Shown: piece by piece, positions 7,259 through 15,885 of the stretch | Layout of the letters: each line of letters begins with the position of its first letter | How positions within the stretch are numbered: position 1 is the first letter of the stretch | From: Streptomyces sp. NBC_00223 | GTDB lineage: Bacteria; Actinomycetota; Actinomycetes; Streptomycetales; Streptomycetaceae | Assembly: GCF_036199905.1 (NCBI RefSeq) | Contig: NZ_CP108109.1 | Coordinates: 3,023,501 to 3,087,500, forward strand | Direction: 5' to 3' | Length of the DNA stretch: 64,000 nucleotides | The notes under the pieces: model-generated | The model's input: only the letters and a program-made list of their open reading frames with translations | Database searches by the model: none | What the model was told of the DNA's origin: nothing | Program-made: the position numbers and the translations under genes

Positions 7259-9973
7259 CTACGGAGTGAGCGCCATCTTCGCCTCGGACGTCCTGTCGAC
7301 CTGGGTGTCGGAGTAGTACCAGGGCAGCAGTTCGCCGTTGGCCCATTTGCCGGTCTGGTCGGTGTAGTGGGCGTTGTAGGCGTGCCCTGAGGCGCCGGTG
7401 AGGTTGATCCAGCGGGACTTGTCGAAGTTCTGGAGGTTGACGATCATCCGCATGGAGGGGACCCAGGCGATGTCGTAGCCGCCGGCCGCGTTCCAGCCGG
7501 TCGCGTCGACGGCCGCCTCGCCGCCGCCGAGCTGCCACGAGCCGCGGTTGAGAAGCCACTTGAGGACGCCGGGGCCGTCCGTGCCCAGAGTCTGGTTCTT
7601 CAGGTCCAGCTTGTGCAGGCGCCCCCAGCTCCAGGTGTTGATGTCCTTGCCGAGCTTGGCGGTCAGTTCGTAGCGGGCGTCCTTCATGGCCTGCGCCAGG
7701 AGCTGATCACGTGTGCTGCGGTGGGACTTGTCCGTGTCGTCGCCGAAGAAAGCCTTGGTGGACATCGTCCACCAAGAGTTGCCGGCGTCCGGGAGGATAT
7801 TGCGGACAACCTCGAACCAGCGGTCCCCACCGTCGGGCTGCGCCTCGTCGGCGTCTCGCTGGCCGCACTCCTCGACCGTGCTGTTCGCGCCGTCCAGGTT
7901 GTCGACCGGGCCGGTCTGACCCACAGGGGGCACCCTCAGGCACTGCCCCTTGGGACGCAGCTCCTTGGGCAGCTTGTTGCCGAAGGTGAGCTTGAGGACG
8001 TTTCGCCAGACGGCGTTGAAGTACGCGGCCGCCGCCGAATCGGCGTCCTGGTTGTAATCCCATCCTTCCAGCAGTTTCTGCGCATTCCTTACGTAGTCGC
8101 CCTTGTCGTTCTTGATGTCGATCTTCAGAAGATAGGGCACGAGCAGCTTGGCGATCTCACTGCTGTCGTCGTTCTGCATGGACTGCATGTCGTCCATGGA
8201 GATCTTTCCGCCGTCCTTGGTCTTGGACGCGATGAGATCGTTGATGCGCTGGCTGCGGGTGCCGTAGCCCCAGTCGCTGGTCAGCAGGTACGGATACTTG
8301 CTCTGGTCTATGACGGCCTGGTTGGCGGTGACGATGTAGCCGCGCTTGGGGTTGTACTCGTACGGCATCGACTTGAACGGAATGGAGCCGGTCCAGTTGT
8401 AGTGCGAGTCCCAGCCGGGCACCGGGTAGGTGCCGTCGACGCCCTTGGCGCGAATCGGGACCTGACCCGGCGCCTGGTAGCCGATGTTGCCCTTGGTGTC
8501 GGCGTAGATCAGATTTTGCGAAGGTACGGCGAAGTCCGCGGCGGCCGAGCGGAAGTCGTCGAAGTTCTTCGCCCTGTCCAGCTCGAAGACGGCGTCCATC
8601 GTCTTGGACGGAATGAGCGCGGTCCACTTCAGGGAGACCGCGTAACCGCTGTTGACCCCGCCCGGCGGGTCCGCGACAGGAGCGGTCTGGCCCACGGTAC
8701 GGATCTCGTCGCTGCGGTCGGAGATCACCGGTCCGTTGTTGGTCTCGCGGACCGTGATCGTACGGTCCTTGCCGCCGGCGACCTTGATGGTCTCCTTGCG
8801 GGTCTTGAACCGCTTCTGCTTGCCGTCGTAGAGATACGTGTTGGCGGTGACCTTCTCCAGGTACAGGTCGGTGACGTCGGCACCCAGGTTGGTCATCCCC
8901 CAGGAGATGTCCTGGTTGTGGCCGATCACCACACCGGGCATTCCTGAGAACGTGAAGCCGGTGACGTCGTACGGGCAGGCAGCGCTCAGCGTGCGGCAGT
9001 GCAGACCCATCTGGTACCAGAGCGAGGGCAACTGCGGCGCGAGGTGCGGATCGTTGGCCAGCAGCGGCTTACCCGTGGTCGTGTACTGGCCGGAGATCAC
9101 CCAGGAGTTCGAACCGATGCCACTGCCCGACGGGCCGAGCAGCGCGGGCATTTGGTCGATGATCTGCGAAATGCCGGAGAGCTGGGCATCGACCGTGCCA
9201 CCGAGCCCCTGAGGGCCACTCGACCCGACGGGCTCATATTCTCCGGTGATCTGATCAACCGACCCGGCGTCGACAATCGGACGATTCCGATTGTACGGAT
9301 ATGCCGGATACAGCTGCTTGATCTGCGCCTGGCTGAGGCGGCTGGTCATCAGCGAGCGATCGATCTCGTCCTGCATATTGCCGCGAAGATCCCAGGCCAT
9401 CGCCTTGAGCCAGGCGACCGAGTCGACAGGCGTCCATGGCTGCGGCTTGTAGTTGTTGCTGAACGACAGAGCCGCGTACTCCACCGACAGCGCGGCACCA
9501 CTGTGGTCCTTGAGGTAGGCGTTGACACCGTCCGTGTACGCCTGCAGGAACTTCTTCGTACTGGCGTCGAGCTTGGTGTTGTATTCCTCTTGCGCGATGC
9601 CGTGCCAGTTGAGGGTGCGCAGGAAGGCGTCGGTCTCGACCTGACCCTTGCCGAACATCTCGGACAGTCGGCCGGAGGTGAGGTGGCGGCGTACGTCCAT
9701 TTCGTAGAAGCGGTCCTGCGCCTGGACGTATCCCTGGGCGCGGAACAGGTCCTCAGGGGTGTCGGCGTAGATCTGCGGGATGCCGTTGCCGTCCCGTTTG
9801 ACGTCGACCGGCGCGGACAGGCCCTTGAGCTTCAAGGAACCCGATGTCTGCGGGAAGGAGGCACGCACGGTGCCCACGCTCCAGTACGACCCGTAGCCGA
9901 TTCCCGCCACCAGGAGCAGTACGAACGCGATCACGATGAGGCGTACGCGGCGGGACTTCTTCCGTGCGGGCAT
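7259..9973 (-). CDS. Penicillin acylase family (Ntn-hydrolase) protein
   Basis: A 904-residue membrane-anchored or secreted hydrolase of the penicillin amidase (S45) family. A basic N-terminus and one hydrophobic helix (LIVIAFVLLLVAGIGYGSYW) form a signal anchor. The alpha-chain region has GIPQIYADTPEDLFRAQGYV and AQDRFYEMDVRRHLTSGRLSE. The predicted autocleavage nucleophile is Ser288 in GIGSNSWVISG, followed by LLANDPHLAPQLPSLWYQMG and MPGVVIGHNQDISWGMTN. Such enzymes mature into two chains and cleave amides such as beta-lactam side chains or acyl-homoserine lactones; the substrate cannot be inferred. ATG 9973 has AAGGA upstream. Confidence 0.9.
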   Translation of the reverse strand: MPARKKSRRVRLIVIAFVLLLVAGIGYGSYWSVGTVRASFPQTSGSLKLKGLSAPVDVKRDGNGIPQIYADTPEDLFRAQGYVQAQDRFYEMDVRRHLTSGRLSEMFGKGQVETDAFLRTLNWHGIAQEEYNTKLDASTKKFLQAYTDGVNAYLKDHSGAALSVEYAALSFSNNYKPQPWTPVDSVAWLKAMAWDLRGNMQDEIDRSLMTSRLSQAQIKQLYPAYPYNRNRPIVDAGSVDQITGEYEPVGSSGPQGLGGTVDAQLSGISQIIDQMPALLGPSGSGIGSNSWVISGQYTTTGKPLLANDPHLAPQLPSLWYQMGLHCRTLSAACPYDVTGFTFSGMPGVVIGHNQDISWGMTNLGADVTDLYLEKVTANTYLYDGKQKRFKTRKETIKVAGGKDRTITVRETNNGPVISDRSDEIRTVGQTAPVADPPGGVNSGYAVSLKWTALIPSKTMDAVFELDRAKNFDDFRSAAADFAVPSQNLIYADTKGNIGYQAPGQVPIRAKGVDGTYPVPGWDSHYNWTGSIPFKSMPYEYNPKRGYIVTANQAVIDQSKYPYLLTSDWGYGTRSQRINDLIASKTKDGGKISMDDMQSMQNDDSSEIAKLLVPYLLKIDIKNDKGDYVRNAQKLLEGWDYNQDADSAAAAYFNAVWRNVLKLTFGNKLPKELRPKGQCLRVPPVGQTGPVDNLDGANSTVEECGQRDADEAQPDGGDRWFEVVRNILPDAGNSWWTMSTKAFFGDDTDKSHRSTRDQLLAQAMKDARYELTAKLGKDINTWSWGRLHKLDLKNQTLGTDGPGVLKWLLNRGSWQLGGGEAAVDATGWNAAGGYDIAWVPSMRMIVNLQNFDKSRWINLTGASGHAYNAHYTDQTGKWANGELLPWYYSDTQVDRTSEAKMALTP

Positions 9974-10129
9974 CGCTGTCCTTCGAGGGGCAGGGCGGAC
10001 CGGTGATCAGGGTGCTCGTTGTGCAAGGGCAACCATAGGGGCACGCCCTGCGACGGCTGGACGCGGAGTCCGGGTGACCATGCGGTGGACCATGCAACGT
10101 CAAGCGAGGGTAAAATATTAGGTAAGGCA

Positions 10130-10156
10130 ATGAAGTTGAAAGGACCGGGCCCCTGA
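10130..10156 (+). CDS. Putative 8-residue leader peptide overlapping antiporter start
   Basis: ATG 10130 opens an eight-codon frame (MKLKGPGP) whose TGA (10154-10156) overlaps the proposed CTG start of the antiporter (10153-10155). GGTAAGG just upstream could serve as its ribosome site, while its own AAAGGA (10139-10144) is the ribosome site for the CTG. The layout would allow coupled or attenuated translation. It could be accidental. Confidence 0.3.
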   Translation: MKLKGPGP

Positions 10157-11646
10157 CTGTCCACCACCTGAACGAGATCCTGCTGATCGGCGCCTCAGTT
10201 CTCCTGGTCGCCGTCGTCGCTGTGCGACTCGCGTCGCGCAGTGGCCTTCCGACCCTCCTCATCTACCTCGGCATCGGTGTGATCATCGGACAGGATGGCC
10301 TGTTCGGCTTCACTTTTGACGATGTTCAGCTCACCCAGGTGCTGGGTTACGCAGCCCTTGTGGTGATCCTCGCCGAAGGTGGACTTGGCACAAAGTGGCA
10401 CGAAATCAAACCCGTGGTGCCGGCCGCCGCCGTACTGTCCACGGTCGGCCTGCTGGCGAGCGTCTTCGTCACCGCCGGCGCCGCGCACTACCTGGTGGGC
10501 CTCGAATGGCGACAGTCACTGATCATCGGCGCGGTGGTGTCCTCGACGGACGCGGCGGCGGTGTTCTCGGTGCTCAGGAACGTTTCGCTGCCCAAGCGGG
10601 TGACCGGGGTCCTCGAAGCCGAATCGGGCTTCAACGACGCGCCAGTGGTGATCCTGGTGGTCGCGTTCTCAGCCGCGGGACCAGTCGATCACTGGTATCA
10701 GCTGGTCGGCGAGATCGCCCTGGAATTGCTGATCGGCGCCGCCATCGGGATCGCGGTGGGCTGGATCGGGGCGTACGGCCTGAAACACCTGGCGCTGCCC
10801 GCCTCCGGCCTCTACCCGATCGCCGTACTTGCCATCGCCGTGGCCGCGTACGCGGCAGGCGCCATGGCGCACGGCTCCGGATTCCTGGCCGTCTACCTCG
10901 CCTCGCTCGTCCTGGGCAACGCCAAACTTCCGCATCGGCCGGCCACCCGCGGCTTCGCCGAAGGGCTGGGGTGGATCGCGCAGATCGGGTTGTTCGTGCT
11001 GCTCGGGTTGCTTGTCACACCGCACGAGCTGGGCGATGACGTCGTACCCGCGATCATCATCGGACTGTTCCTCACCGTGGTCGCGCGCCCGGCTTCCGTA
11101 GTGATCAGCCTGCTGCCGTTCGGTATCCCTTGGCGCGAACAGGCTCTGATGTCCTGGGCGGGGCTGCGGGGTGCGGTGCCGATCGTGCTGGCCACGATTC
11201 CGATGGTGGCCGGGATCTCCCAAAGCAAGCGGATCTTCAATATTGTCTTCGTACTGGTGATCATCTACACGCTGGTGCAGGGGCCGACACTGCCCTCGCT
11301 CGCACGGCGGCTGCGCATCGGCGGCGACGACGCGAGCGGCACCGCCGACCTCGGCATCGAGTCCGCTCCCCTGGAGCGGCTGCAAGGTCATCTGCTGTCC
11401 GTCGCCATCCCTGAAGGGTCTCGCATGCATGGCGTCGAAGTCGACGAGTTGCGGCTTCCCTCGGGCGCTGCCGTCACCTTGGTGGTCCGCGACGGCGCGA
11501 GCTTTGTGCCGTTGCCTTCGACGACGCTGCGACGCGGCGATGAACTGCTTGTCGTGACGACCGATCCCGTGCGGGACGCGGCCGAGGACCGGTTGCGGGC
11601 GGTCGGACGAGGCGGCAAGTTGGCGGGGTGGCTGGGAGAGAAGTGA
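10153..11646 (+). CDS. Potassium/proton antiporter, CPA1/NhaP2 type with RCK C-domain
   Basis: A 497-residue membrane transporter that would exchange K+ (or Na+) for H+. About 12 hydrophobic segments include the first helix (ILLIGASVLLVAVVAV), LIYLGIGVIIGQDGLFGF, SSTDAAAVFSVLRN and LEAESGFNDAPVVILVV (the CPA motif with paired acidic residues), and SWAGLRGAVPIVLATIP. The last about 100 residues form a TrkA-C/RCK-like domain (LLSVAIPEGSRMHGVEVDEL ... LLVVTTDPV) that usually binds a nucleotide ligand. The start is CTG 10153: AAAGGA lies eight bases upstream, and translation from there (TVHHLNEILLIGAS) gives the full first helix, whereas GTG 10222 would remove it. Confidence 0.88.
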   Translation: MTVHHLNEILLIGASVLLVAVVAVRLASRSGLPTLLIYLGIGVIIGQDGLFGFTFDDVQLTQVLGYAALVVILAEGGLGTKWHEIKPVVPAAAVLSTVGLLASVFVTAGAAHYLVGLEWRQSLIIGAVVSSTDAAAVFSVLRNVSLPKRVTGVLEAESGFNDAPVVILVVAFSAAGPVDHWYQLVGEIALELLIGAAIGIAVGWIGAYGLKHLALPASGLYPIAVLAIAVAAYAAGAMAHGSGFLAVYLASLVLGNAKLPHRPATRGFAEGLGWIAQIGLFVLLGLLVTPHELGDDVVPAIIIGLFLTVVARPASVVISLLPFGIPWREQALMSWAGLRGAVPIVLATIPMVAGISQSKRIFNIVFVLVIIYTLVQGPTLPSLARRLRIGGDDASGTADLGIESAPLERLQGHLLSVAIPEGSRMHGVEVDELRLPSGAAVTLVVRDGASFVPLPSTTLRRGDELLVVTTDPVRDAAEDRLRAVGRGGKLAGWLGEK

Positions 11647-11768
11647 CCGATGTGGCGGCCCGGTCAGGTACAGAGGACGCGATGACCGACGAGATTACGT
11701 ATGATGATCCGGTATTTGTCGAGTTCGACCTCTGCCTGACGCAGGGCCGGCGCGGTGACCCGCGCTGA
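11643..11768 (+). CDS. Small hypothetical protein coupled to antiporter
   Basis: A 41-codon frame whose GTG overlaps the antiporter TGA by four bases (GTGA); an internal ATG lies at 11682. The product is acidic, with YDDPVFVEFDLCLTQGRRGD. The coupling to the antiporter and the acidic, non-repetitive composition favour a real gene, but no family is recognised. Confidence 0.4.
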   Translation: MTDVAARSGTEDAMTDEITYDDPVFVEFDLCLTQGRRGDPR

Positions 11769-11842
11769 GCGGACGGCCTTCGGCGTGATCGCGCGGTCAC
11801 CAACCCCGCGCAGGCGCTACCAGGCGGCAGAAAGTCCAGGCT

Positions 11843-13159
11843 GTGGCATCCACGGCACCCATCTCCCCCACGCCCCCGTCCGGTGATCGAGCAGTCACCT
11901 CTGCCGGGAAGCCGGGCTACCGGCAACTGCTGCGGACGCCCGGCGCATGGGCGTTCCTGCTTCCAGGCTTCGCCGCCCGGCAGCCGTTCGCGATGCTCAC
12001 CATCAGCATGGTGCTCCTGGTCGAGCACACCACCGGCTCCTACGGGACGGCCGGGGCGGCCGCGGCCGTCACAGGTGTGTCGATGGCGGTGTGCGCACCC
12101 CACGGCGGCAGGCTCGCCGACCGTTACGGCCAGCGTGCCGTACTGATCCCCGGCGTCCTGCTGCACGCGGCATCGGTCGCGGCCCTGGTGACGCTCGCGC
12201 TGGTCCACGCTCCCGCCTGGGTGCTGTTCGCGTCAGCCGTGCCCGCCGGGGCAACGGTCCCGCAGGTCGGCCCCATGGTCCGTTCCCGCTGGACAGTGGC
12301 GCTGAAGAGCTCCCGGTCGTCTCTGGCGACAACGGCGGCCGCCTTCGAGTCGGTGACGGACGAGTTCACTTTCGTGATCGGCCCGGTGCTCGCCACGGCT
12401 CTGTGCACCGGTGTGCATCCGGCAGCGGGCCTGATCGCCGAAGGCGTGCTGACTCTCAGCGGTGGCATTCTCTTCGCCTCCCAGGCGAGGTCCGCCCCCA
12501 CGCCGCAGCACCACACGGCAGACGGAAGCACGAAGCGTGTCTCCGCGCTGTCGGTGCCAGGGGTACGAGCCCTCGCGGTCGCCTTCCTGGGCATCGGATC
12601 GGTCTTCGGGGGCATGCAGGTCTCTCTGACGGCCTTCACCCAGGAAATCGGCCACCCCGGCATGAACGGCCTGCTCTACGGAGTCTTCGCGGCCGGCAAC
12701 ATGCTCGCCGGTGTGATTTACGGCGCGGTCACCTGGCGCCGTGGCCCGCATACCCGGCTGCTCGTGGCCTACGCGGCCCTGACCCTCGCGTGCGCGCCTC
12801 TGTGGGCCATGCACGCAGCGGTGCCGCTGGGTGCGCTCGGGCTGGTGGTGGGCCTGTGCATCGCGCCCGCACTCATCACCGGCTACACGCTGGTCGACTC
12901 GTTGGTGCCGGCCACGATCCGGACCGAGGCGTTCACCTGGCTGACGGGATCGGTCGCGCTCGGTCAGGCCGCGGCGGTCACGACAGCGGGCCTGCTGACG
13001 GATCGGGCGGGATCTCATGGCGGTTTCACGGTGCCTCTTGGCGGCACGGCTCTGGCGCTCATGGTGCTCATGGCGCTGCGCGGACGGCTCGTTCCTCACC
13101 CGCACGGGGTGCCGGCGAATGGTGTGATCGGTCACCGTCCGCCGGTCGCGGTGGACTGA
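11843..13159 (+). CDS. MFS transporter, drug-efflux-like
   Basis: A 438-residue major facilitator protein with about 12 predicted helices. Helix 1 region: GAWAFLLPGFAARQPFAMLTISMVLLVEHTTGSYGTAG; the loop 2-3 motif is PHGGRLADRYGQR, matching the MFS GxLaDrxGrr signature. A hydrophilic centre (ARSAPTPQHHTADGST) separates the two halves. No substrate can be inferred. GTG 11843 has only a weak AGAAAG site upstream. The intergenic 11769-11842 shows nothing. Confidence 0.8.
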   Translation: MASTAPISPTPPSGDRAVTSAGKPGYRQLLRTPGAWAFLLPGFAARQPFAMLTISMVLLVEHTTGSYGTAGAAAAVTGVSMAVCAPHGGRLADRYGQRAVLIPGVLLHAASVAALVTLALVHAPAWVLFASAVPAGATVPQVGPMVRSRWTVALKSSRSSLATTAAAFESVTDEFTFVIGPVLATALCTGVHPAAGLIAEGVLTLSGGILFASQARSAPTPQHHTADGSTKRVSALSVPGVRALAVAFLGIGSVFGGMQVSLTAFTQEIGHPGMNGLLYGVFAAGNMLAGVIYGAVTWRRGPHTRLLVAYAALTLACAPLWAMHAAVPLGALGLVVGLCIAPALITGYTLVDSLVPATIRTEAFTWLTGSVALGQAAAVTTAGLLTDRAGSHGGFTVPLGGTALALMVLMALRGRLVPHPHGVPANGVIGHRPPVAVD

Positions 13160-13189
13160 CGGCGGGAAATACTGCACTATTGAGCGTCG

Positions 13190-13216
13190 TTAGCACTCAA
13201 CGAGTGAGAGTGCCAG
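13190..13216 (+). promoter_or_regulatory. CIRCE-like HrcA operator before fmdB-family gene
   Basis: TTAGCACTC (13190-13198), nine bases, then GAGTGCCAG (13208-13216). The left half is an exact CIRCE half-site; the right half matches GAGTGCTAA at seven of nine positions, and its CCAG ending completes a TGGCACTC-type half-site on the other strand. It ends inside the AGGAGG ribosome site of the next gene. CIRCE is the binding site of the heat-shock repressor HrcA. Confidence 0.65.
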
Positions 13217-13225
13217 GAGGAGCAA

Positions 13226-13567
13226 GTGCCGACGTACCAGTACCAGTGCACCGAGTGCGGCGAGGCCCTTGAGGCGGTGCAGAAGTTCAGCGATGACGCG
13301 CTGACGGAGTGCCCCAGCTGCAGCGGACGCCTGCGCAAGGTCTTCTCGGCGGTGGGCGTGGTCTTCAAGGGTTCCGGCTTCTACCGGACCGACAGCCGCG
13401 GATCATCGTCGGGCAGCGCGCCCGCGGCCAAGAGCAGCAGCTCGGACAGCAAGTCCTCCAGCAGCGGCACCTCGTCGAGCTCGTCGTCCGGGTCCACCAG
13501 CACGCCGTCGACCAGTTCCTCGTCCTCGTCCGGCTCCTCGTCGTCGAACAGCACGTCCGCGGCCTGA
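13226..13567 (+). CDS. FmdB-family zinc-ribbon protein with Ser-rich tail
   Basis: A 113-residue protein. Residues 1-50 are the FmdB/CxxC_CXXC_SSSS zinc ribbon: MPTYQYQCTECGEALEAVQ, with a second Cys pair in ECPSCSGRLRKVFSAVGVVF. The last about 60 residues are almost only Ser, Thr, Gly and Ala. The function of this family is not established. GTG 13226 has a perfect AGGAGG (13215-13220). The gene stands alone behind a CIRCE-like element, suggesting HrcA-type heat-shock control. Confidence 0.88.
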   Translation: MPTYQYQCTECGEALEAVQKFSDDALTECPSCSGRLRKVFSAVGVVFKGSGFYRTDSRGSSSGSAPAAKSSSSDSKSSSSGTSSSSSSGSTSTPSTSSSSSSGSSSSNSTSAA

Positions 13568-13605
13568 GCCGCGTCGGGCAACTCCTCCGGACAGCCGAAA
13601 ACCTT

Positions 13606-13637
13606 ACGAACCCTCGTCGCTACCGGCGGGGGTTCGT
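13606..13637 (+). terminator. Hairpin after fmdB-family gene
   Basis: ACGAACCC (13606-13613) pairs with GGGTTCGT (13630-13637) around a 16-base loop that can itself partly fold. It lies 40 bases past the stop and before the next start at 13670. Confidence 0.5.
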
Positions 13638-13669
13638 TGTGTTGTCGGGTCCCGATTAGGGTGATCGTC

Positions 13670-14527
13670 ATGGCGCAGAACAGCAGCGGGACGCGAGAGC
13701 AGGCCGAGATCGGCGTCATCGGCGGCTCCGGCTTCTACTCCTTCCTCGATGATGTGAGGGAAATCACGGTCGACACCCCCTACGGGACGCCGAGCGACTC
13801 CCTCTTCCTCGGCGAGGTGGCCGGCCGCCAAGTGGCCTTCCTTCCTCGGCACGGCCGCAAACACCATCTGCCACCACACAAGATCAACTATCGGGCCAAT
13901 CTGTGGGCCCTTGCCTCGGTCGGCGCGCGCCAGGTGCTCGGACCATGCGCGGTCGGCGGGCTCCGCCCGGAGTACGGTCCCGGCACCCTGCTCGTTCCGG
14001 ACCAGCTCGTGGACCGCACGAAGTCACGCGCCCAGTCGTACTTCGACGGCGAGGCGATGCCTGATGGGCAGGTACCGAATGTGGTGCATGTGACCTTCGC
14101 CGACCCGTACTGTCCGGTGGGCCGACGTTCGGCAGTCAGCACTGCGCGGGCTGACGGCTGGGAGGCCGTGGACGGCGGGACGCTCGTTGTCGTCGAAGGG
14201 CCTCGCTTCTCCACACGCGCGGAATCGCTGTGGCATGCGGCGCAGGGATGGTCAGTGGTCGGGATGACCGGGCACCCGGAAGCGGTGCTGGCCCGTGAGC
14301 TGGGGCTCTGCTACACATCGCTGACACTGGTGACCGACCTGGACGCGGGGGCCGACACCGGGGAGGGCGTCTCCCACGAGGAGGTCCTTGAGGTCTTCGC
14401 GGCCAACGTCGGCAGGATGCGGGATGTGCTGTTCGATGTGATCCGGGCCCTGCCGGACAACGGTGAGCGGGACTGCCTGTGCGTGAATTCGCTGGGCGGC
14501 CAGGACCCGGGGATCGCGCTGCCGTAG
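13670..14527 (+). CDS. S-methyl-5'-thioadenosine phosphorylase family (MTAP/MTIP) protein
   Basis: A 285-residue PNP/UDP-phosphorylase class II enzyme. It cleaves methylthioadenosine or methylthioinosine with phosphate in methionine salvage. Motifs: IGVIGGSGFYSFLDDVREI, FLPRHGRKHHLPPHKINYRAN, the family signature VVVEGPRFSTRAESL and VGMTGHPEAVLARELGLCYTS. ATG 13670 (MAQNSSG) is preferred over GTG 13661. The purine specificity is not decided by eye. Confidence 0.88.
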   Translation: MAQNSSGTREQAEIGVIGGSGFYSFLDDVREITVDTPYGTPSDSLFLGEVAGRQVAFLPRHGRKHHLPPHKINYRANLWALASVGARQVLGPCAVGGLRPEYGPGTLLVPDQLVDRTKSRAQSYFDGEAMPDGQVPNVVHVTFADPYCPVGRRSAVSTARADGWEAVDGGTLVVVEGPRFSTRAESLWHAAQGWSVVGMTGHPEAVLARELGLCYTSLTLVTDLDAGADTGEGVSHEEVLEVFAANVGRMRDVLFDVIRALPDNGERDCLCVNSLGGQDPGIALP

Positions 14528-14621
14528 CTGTCATGACCGCTCCGGTGACCTGCCGGAAGGCGGAGGCACTTGCCCCGTGAGGGGCCGGCCAATCAAGCGT
14601 TCACTCCTGCGAGTGGCCGAG

Positions 14622-14648
14622 TTTTCCACAACCGCCTCGCTGTCCACA
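14622..14648 (+). other. Two DnaA-box-like 9-mers
   Basis: TTTTCCACA (14622-14630) and CTGTCCACA (14640-14648) each differ by one base from TTGTCCACA and lie 18 bases apart in the gap before the SAF-domain gene. They may be chance matches or stray DnaA sites. No AT-rich region or box cluster suggests an origin. Confidence 0.3.
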
Positions 14649-14736
14649 GGGCCTCCGCGCGGTGTCCGTGGACTGCGCGATGGTGGACACGTCGACCGAA
14701 GTACGGCCGACTTCCTCCTCGTCAGGCGGTGTTCCC

Positions 14737-15369
14737 ATGCATTTCCCCAGTTCGTCCTCGTACCCGGTCCGATCGTCGGCATCCCTTCCGACCGCTTCCG
14801 GCCCGGAGGCCACCGCAACCAGCGGCTCCTCGACCGCGCCGACGATGCCGGAGCCCTTTACACCGCCGCGCTGCCCGGTTCCGGACTTCCCACCGATCCG
14901 GGCCGGAGGGCGCGGCGGGAGAAGGCGCCTGCGCAGAACGGTCCGGCGCCGACGTCGACCGCTGGCCGTCGGTCTCGCCGTGACGGCTGCCGCGCTGGTG
15001 GCGTCCGCGGCTCACGGCGCTCCACCTCAACGAATCGCCGCGACGCCCCGCGGACCCGCGGCAGCTGTGACGTCTCATGCGGCGGGCGACCGTCTCGTAC
15101 GGGCCCCCGTGCGCATCGCGGACGCGGCTGCTGCGACCCTGCTGCGCCCCGGTGACCAGGTGGATGTGCTGGCCGGCGCCCGGGTGGTGGCCACCGGTGT
15201 CACGGTTGTCGCCGTACCGGAAAGCCTCGTGACCCCGGCTACCGGCTCCCTCGTCCCTGACGGTGGCAGCCCCGATGGAGCGCTGATCGTGCTCTCCGTA
15301 CCCCGCCGTACTGCCGCAGCGCTTTCCGGAGCCGCCGCGTCGTCGCCCCTGGGGGTGGCGTTGTGCTGA
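14737..15369 (+). CDS. SAF-domain (RcpC/CpaB-like) membrane-anchored protein
   Basis: A 210-residue protein with a Pro/Ser-rich cytoplasmic start, a very basic patch (GGRGGRRRLRRTVRRRRRPL), one hydrophobic helix (AVGLAVTAAALVASAAHG) and an extracytoplasmic SAF-like domain (VRAPVRIADAAAATLLRPGD, VDVLAGARVVATGVTVVAVP). SAF domains occur in CpaB/RcpC of Flp pilus assembly and other envelope proteins. No pilus genes are nearby, so the role is open. ATG 14737 with AGGCGG upstream is chosen over GTG 14662. Confidence 0.65.
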   Translation: MHFPSSSSYPVRSSASLPTASGPEATATSGSSTAPTMPEPFTPPRCPVPDFPPIRAGGRGGRRRLRRTVRRRRRPLAVGLAVTAAALVASAAHGAPPQRIAATPRGPAAAVTSHAAGDRLVRAPVRIADAAAATLLRPGDQVDVLAGARVVATGVTVVAVPESLVTPATGSLVPDGGSPDGALIVLSVPRRTAAALSGAAASSPLGVALC

Positions 15370-15493
15370 ATCAGACACTCACGGAAGACGACTGGACGCT
15401 CCGGTTGCGGGCGAAGATCGCCGAAGCGGTGGACAAATCGGCCGCGGTGGCGGTGGGTGTGCTTACCCGCGCGTGTGGCTGGGCGGACCGGAT

Positions 15494-15772
15494 TCAGAGG
15501 TGGTGCGGCGGCTTCTCGTTGAGGAAGCGGGTGAAGTCGTCGTCCGCCGTACCGGGGGACGACTCACCCCAGCCGCGGTCCGTGTCGTCGGATGACGGCC
15601 GGTCGAGTGGATCGTCGAAGACGAGCCCGGCAGCAGGTACGGCGGCCGACGGAACGGGGCCGACCCCGACGGTGTCGGAGGCGCGCGAGGGTGACACCGC
15701 ACCACTACTGGCCGCAGGGGCCCCGTCGCGACCTGCGTCCGGGACGTACTCGGGAGAAGGGCCGCTGTTCAT
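15494..15772 (-). CDS. Small conserved Streptomyces protein, function unknown
   Basis: A 92-residue acidic, Pro/Ser-rich protein that is mostly disordered apart from a C-terminal cap (TADDDFTRFLNEKPPHHL). CTGGAGGC lies just upstream of ATG 15772. It is antisense to a long but non-coding frame on the plus strand, and shares a 113-base divergent region with the PLP enzyme at 15886. Confidence 0.6.
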   Translation of the reverse strand: MNSGPSPEYVPDAGRDGAPAASSGAVSPSRASDTVGVGPVPSAAVPAAGLVFDDPLDRPSSDDTDRGWGESSPGTADDDFTRFLNEKPPHHL

Positions 15773-15885
15773 GCCTCCAGGGTACGGCGGGACGGCCGGC
15801 CCCCGAGCCCCCTCCCTACCCAAGCCGATGTACAGAGATACCCCAAGTGTCCGTTTGAGGCAGTCGAGCGGATATACCTGGCCTC

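Noticed and set aside
14528..14736. DnaA-like boxes as a replication origin
   Set aside because: Only two imperfect boxes, no AT-rich unwinding element and no dnaA, dnaN or gyrase genes nearby.
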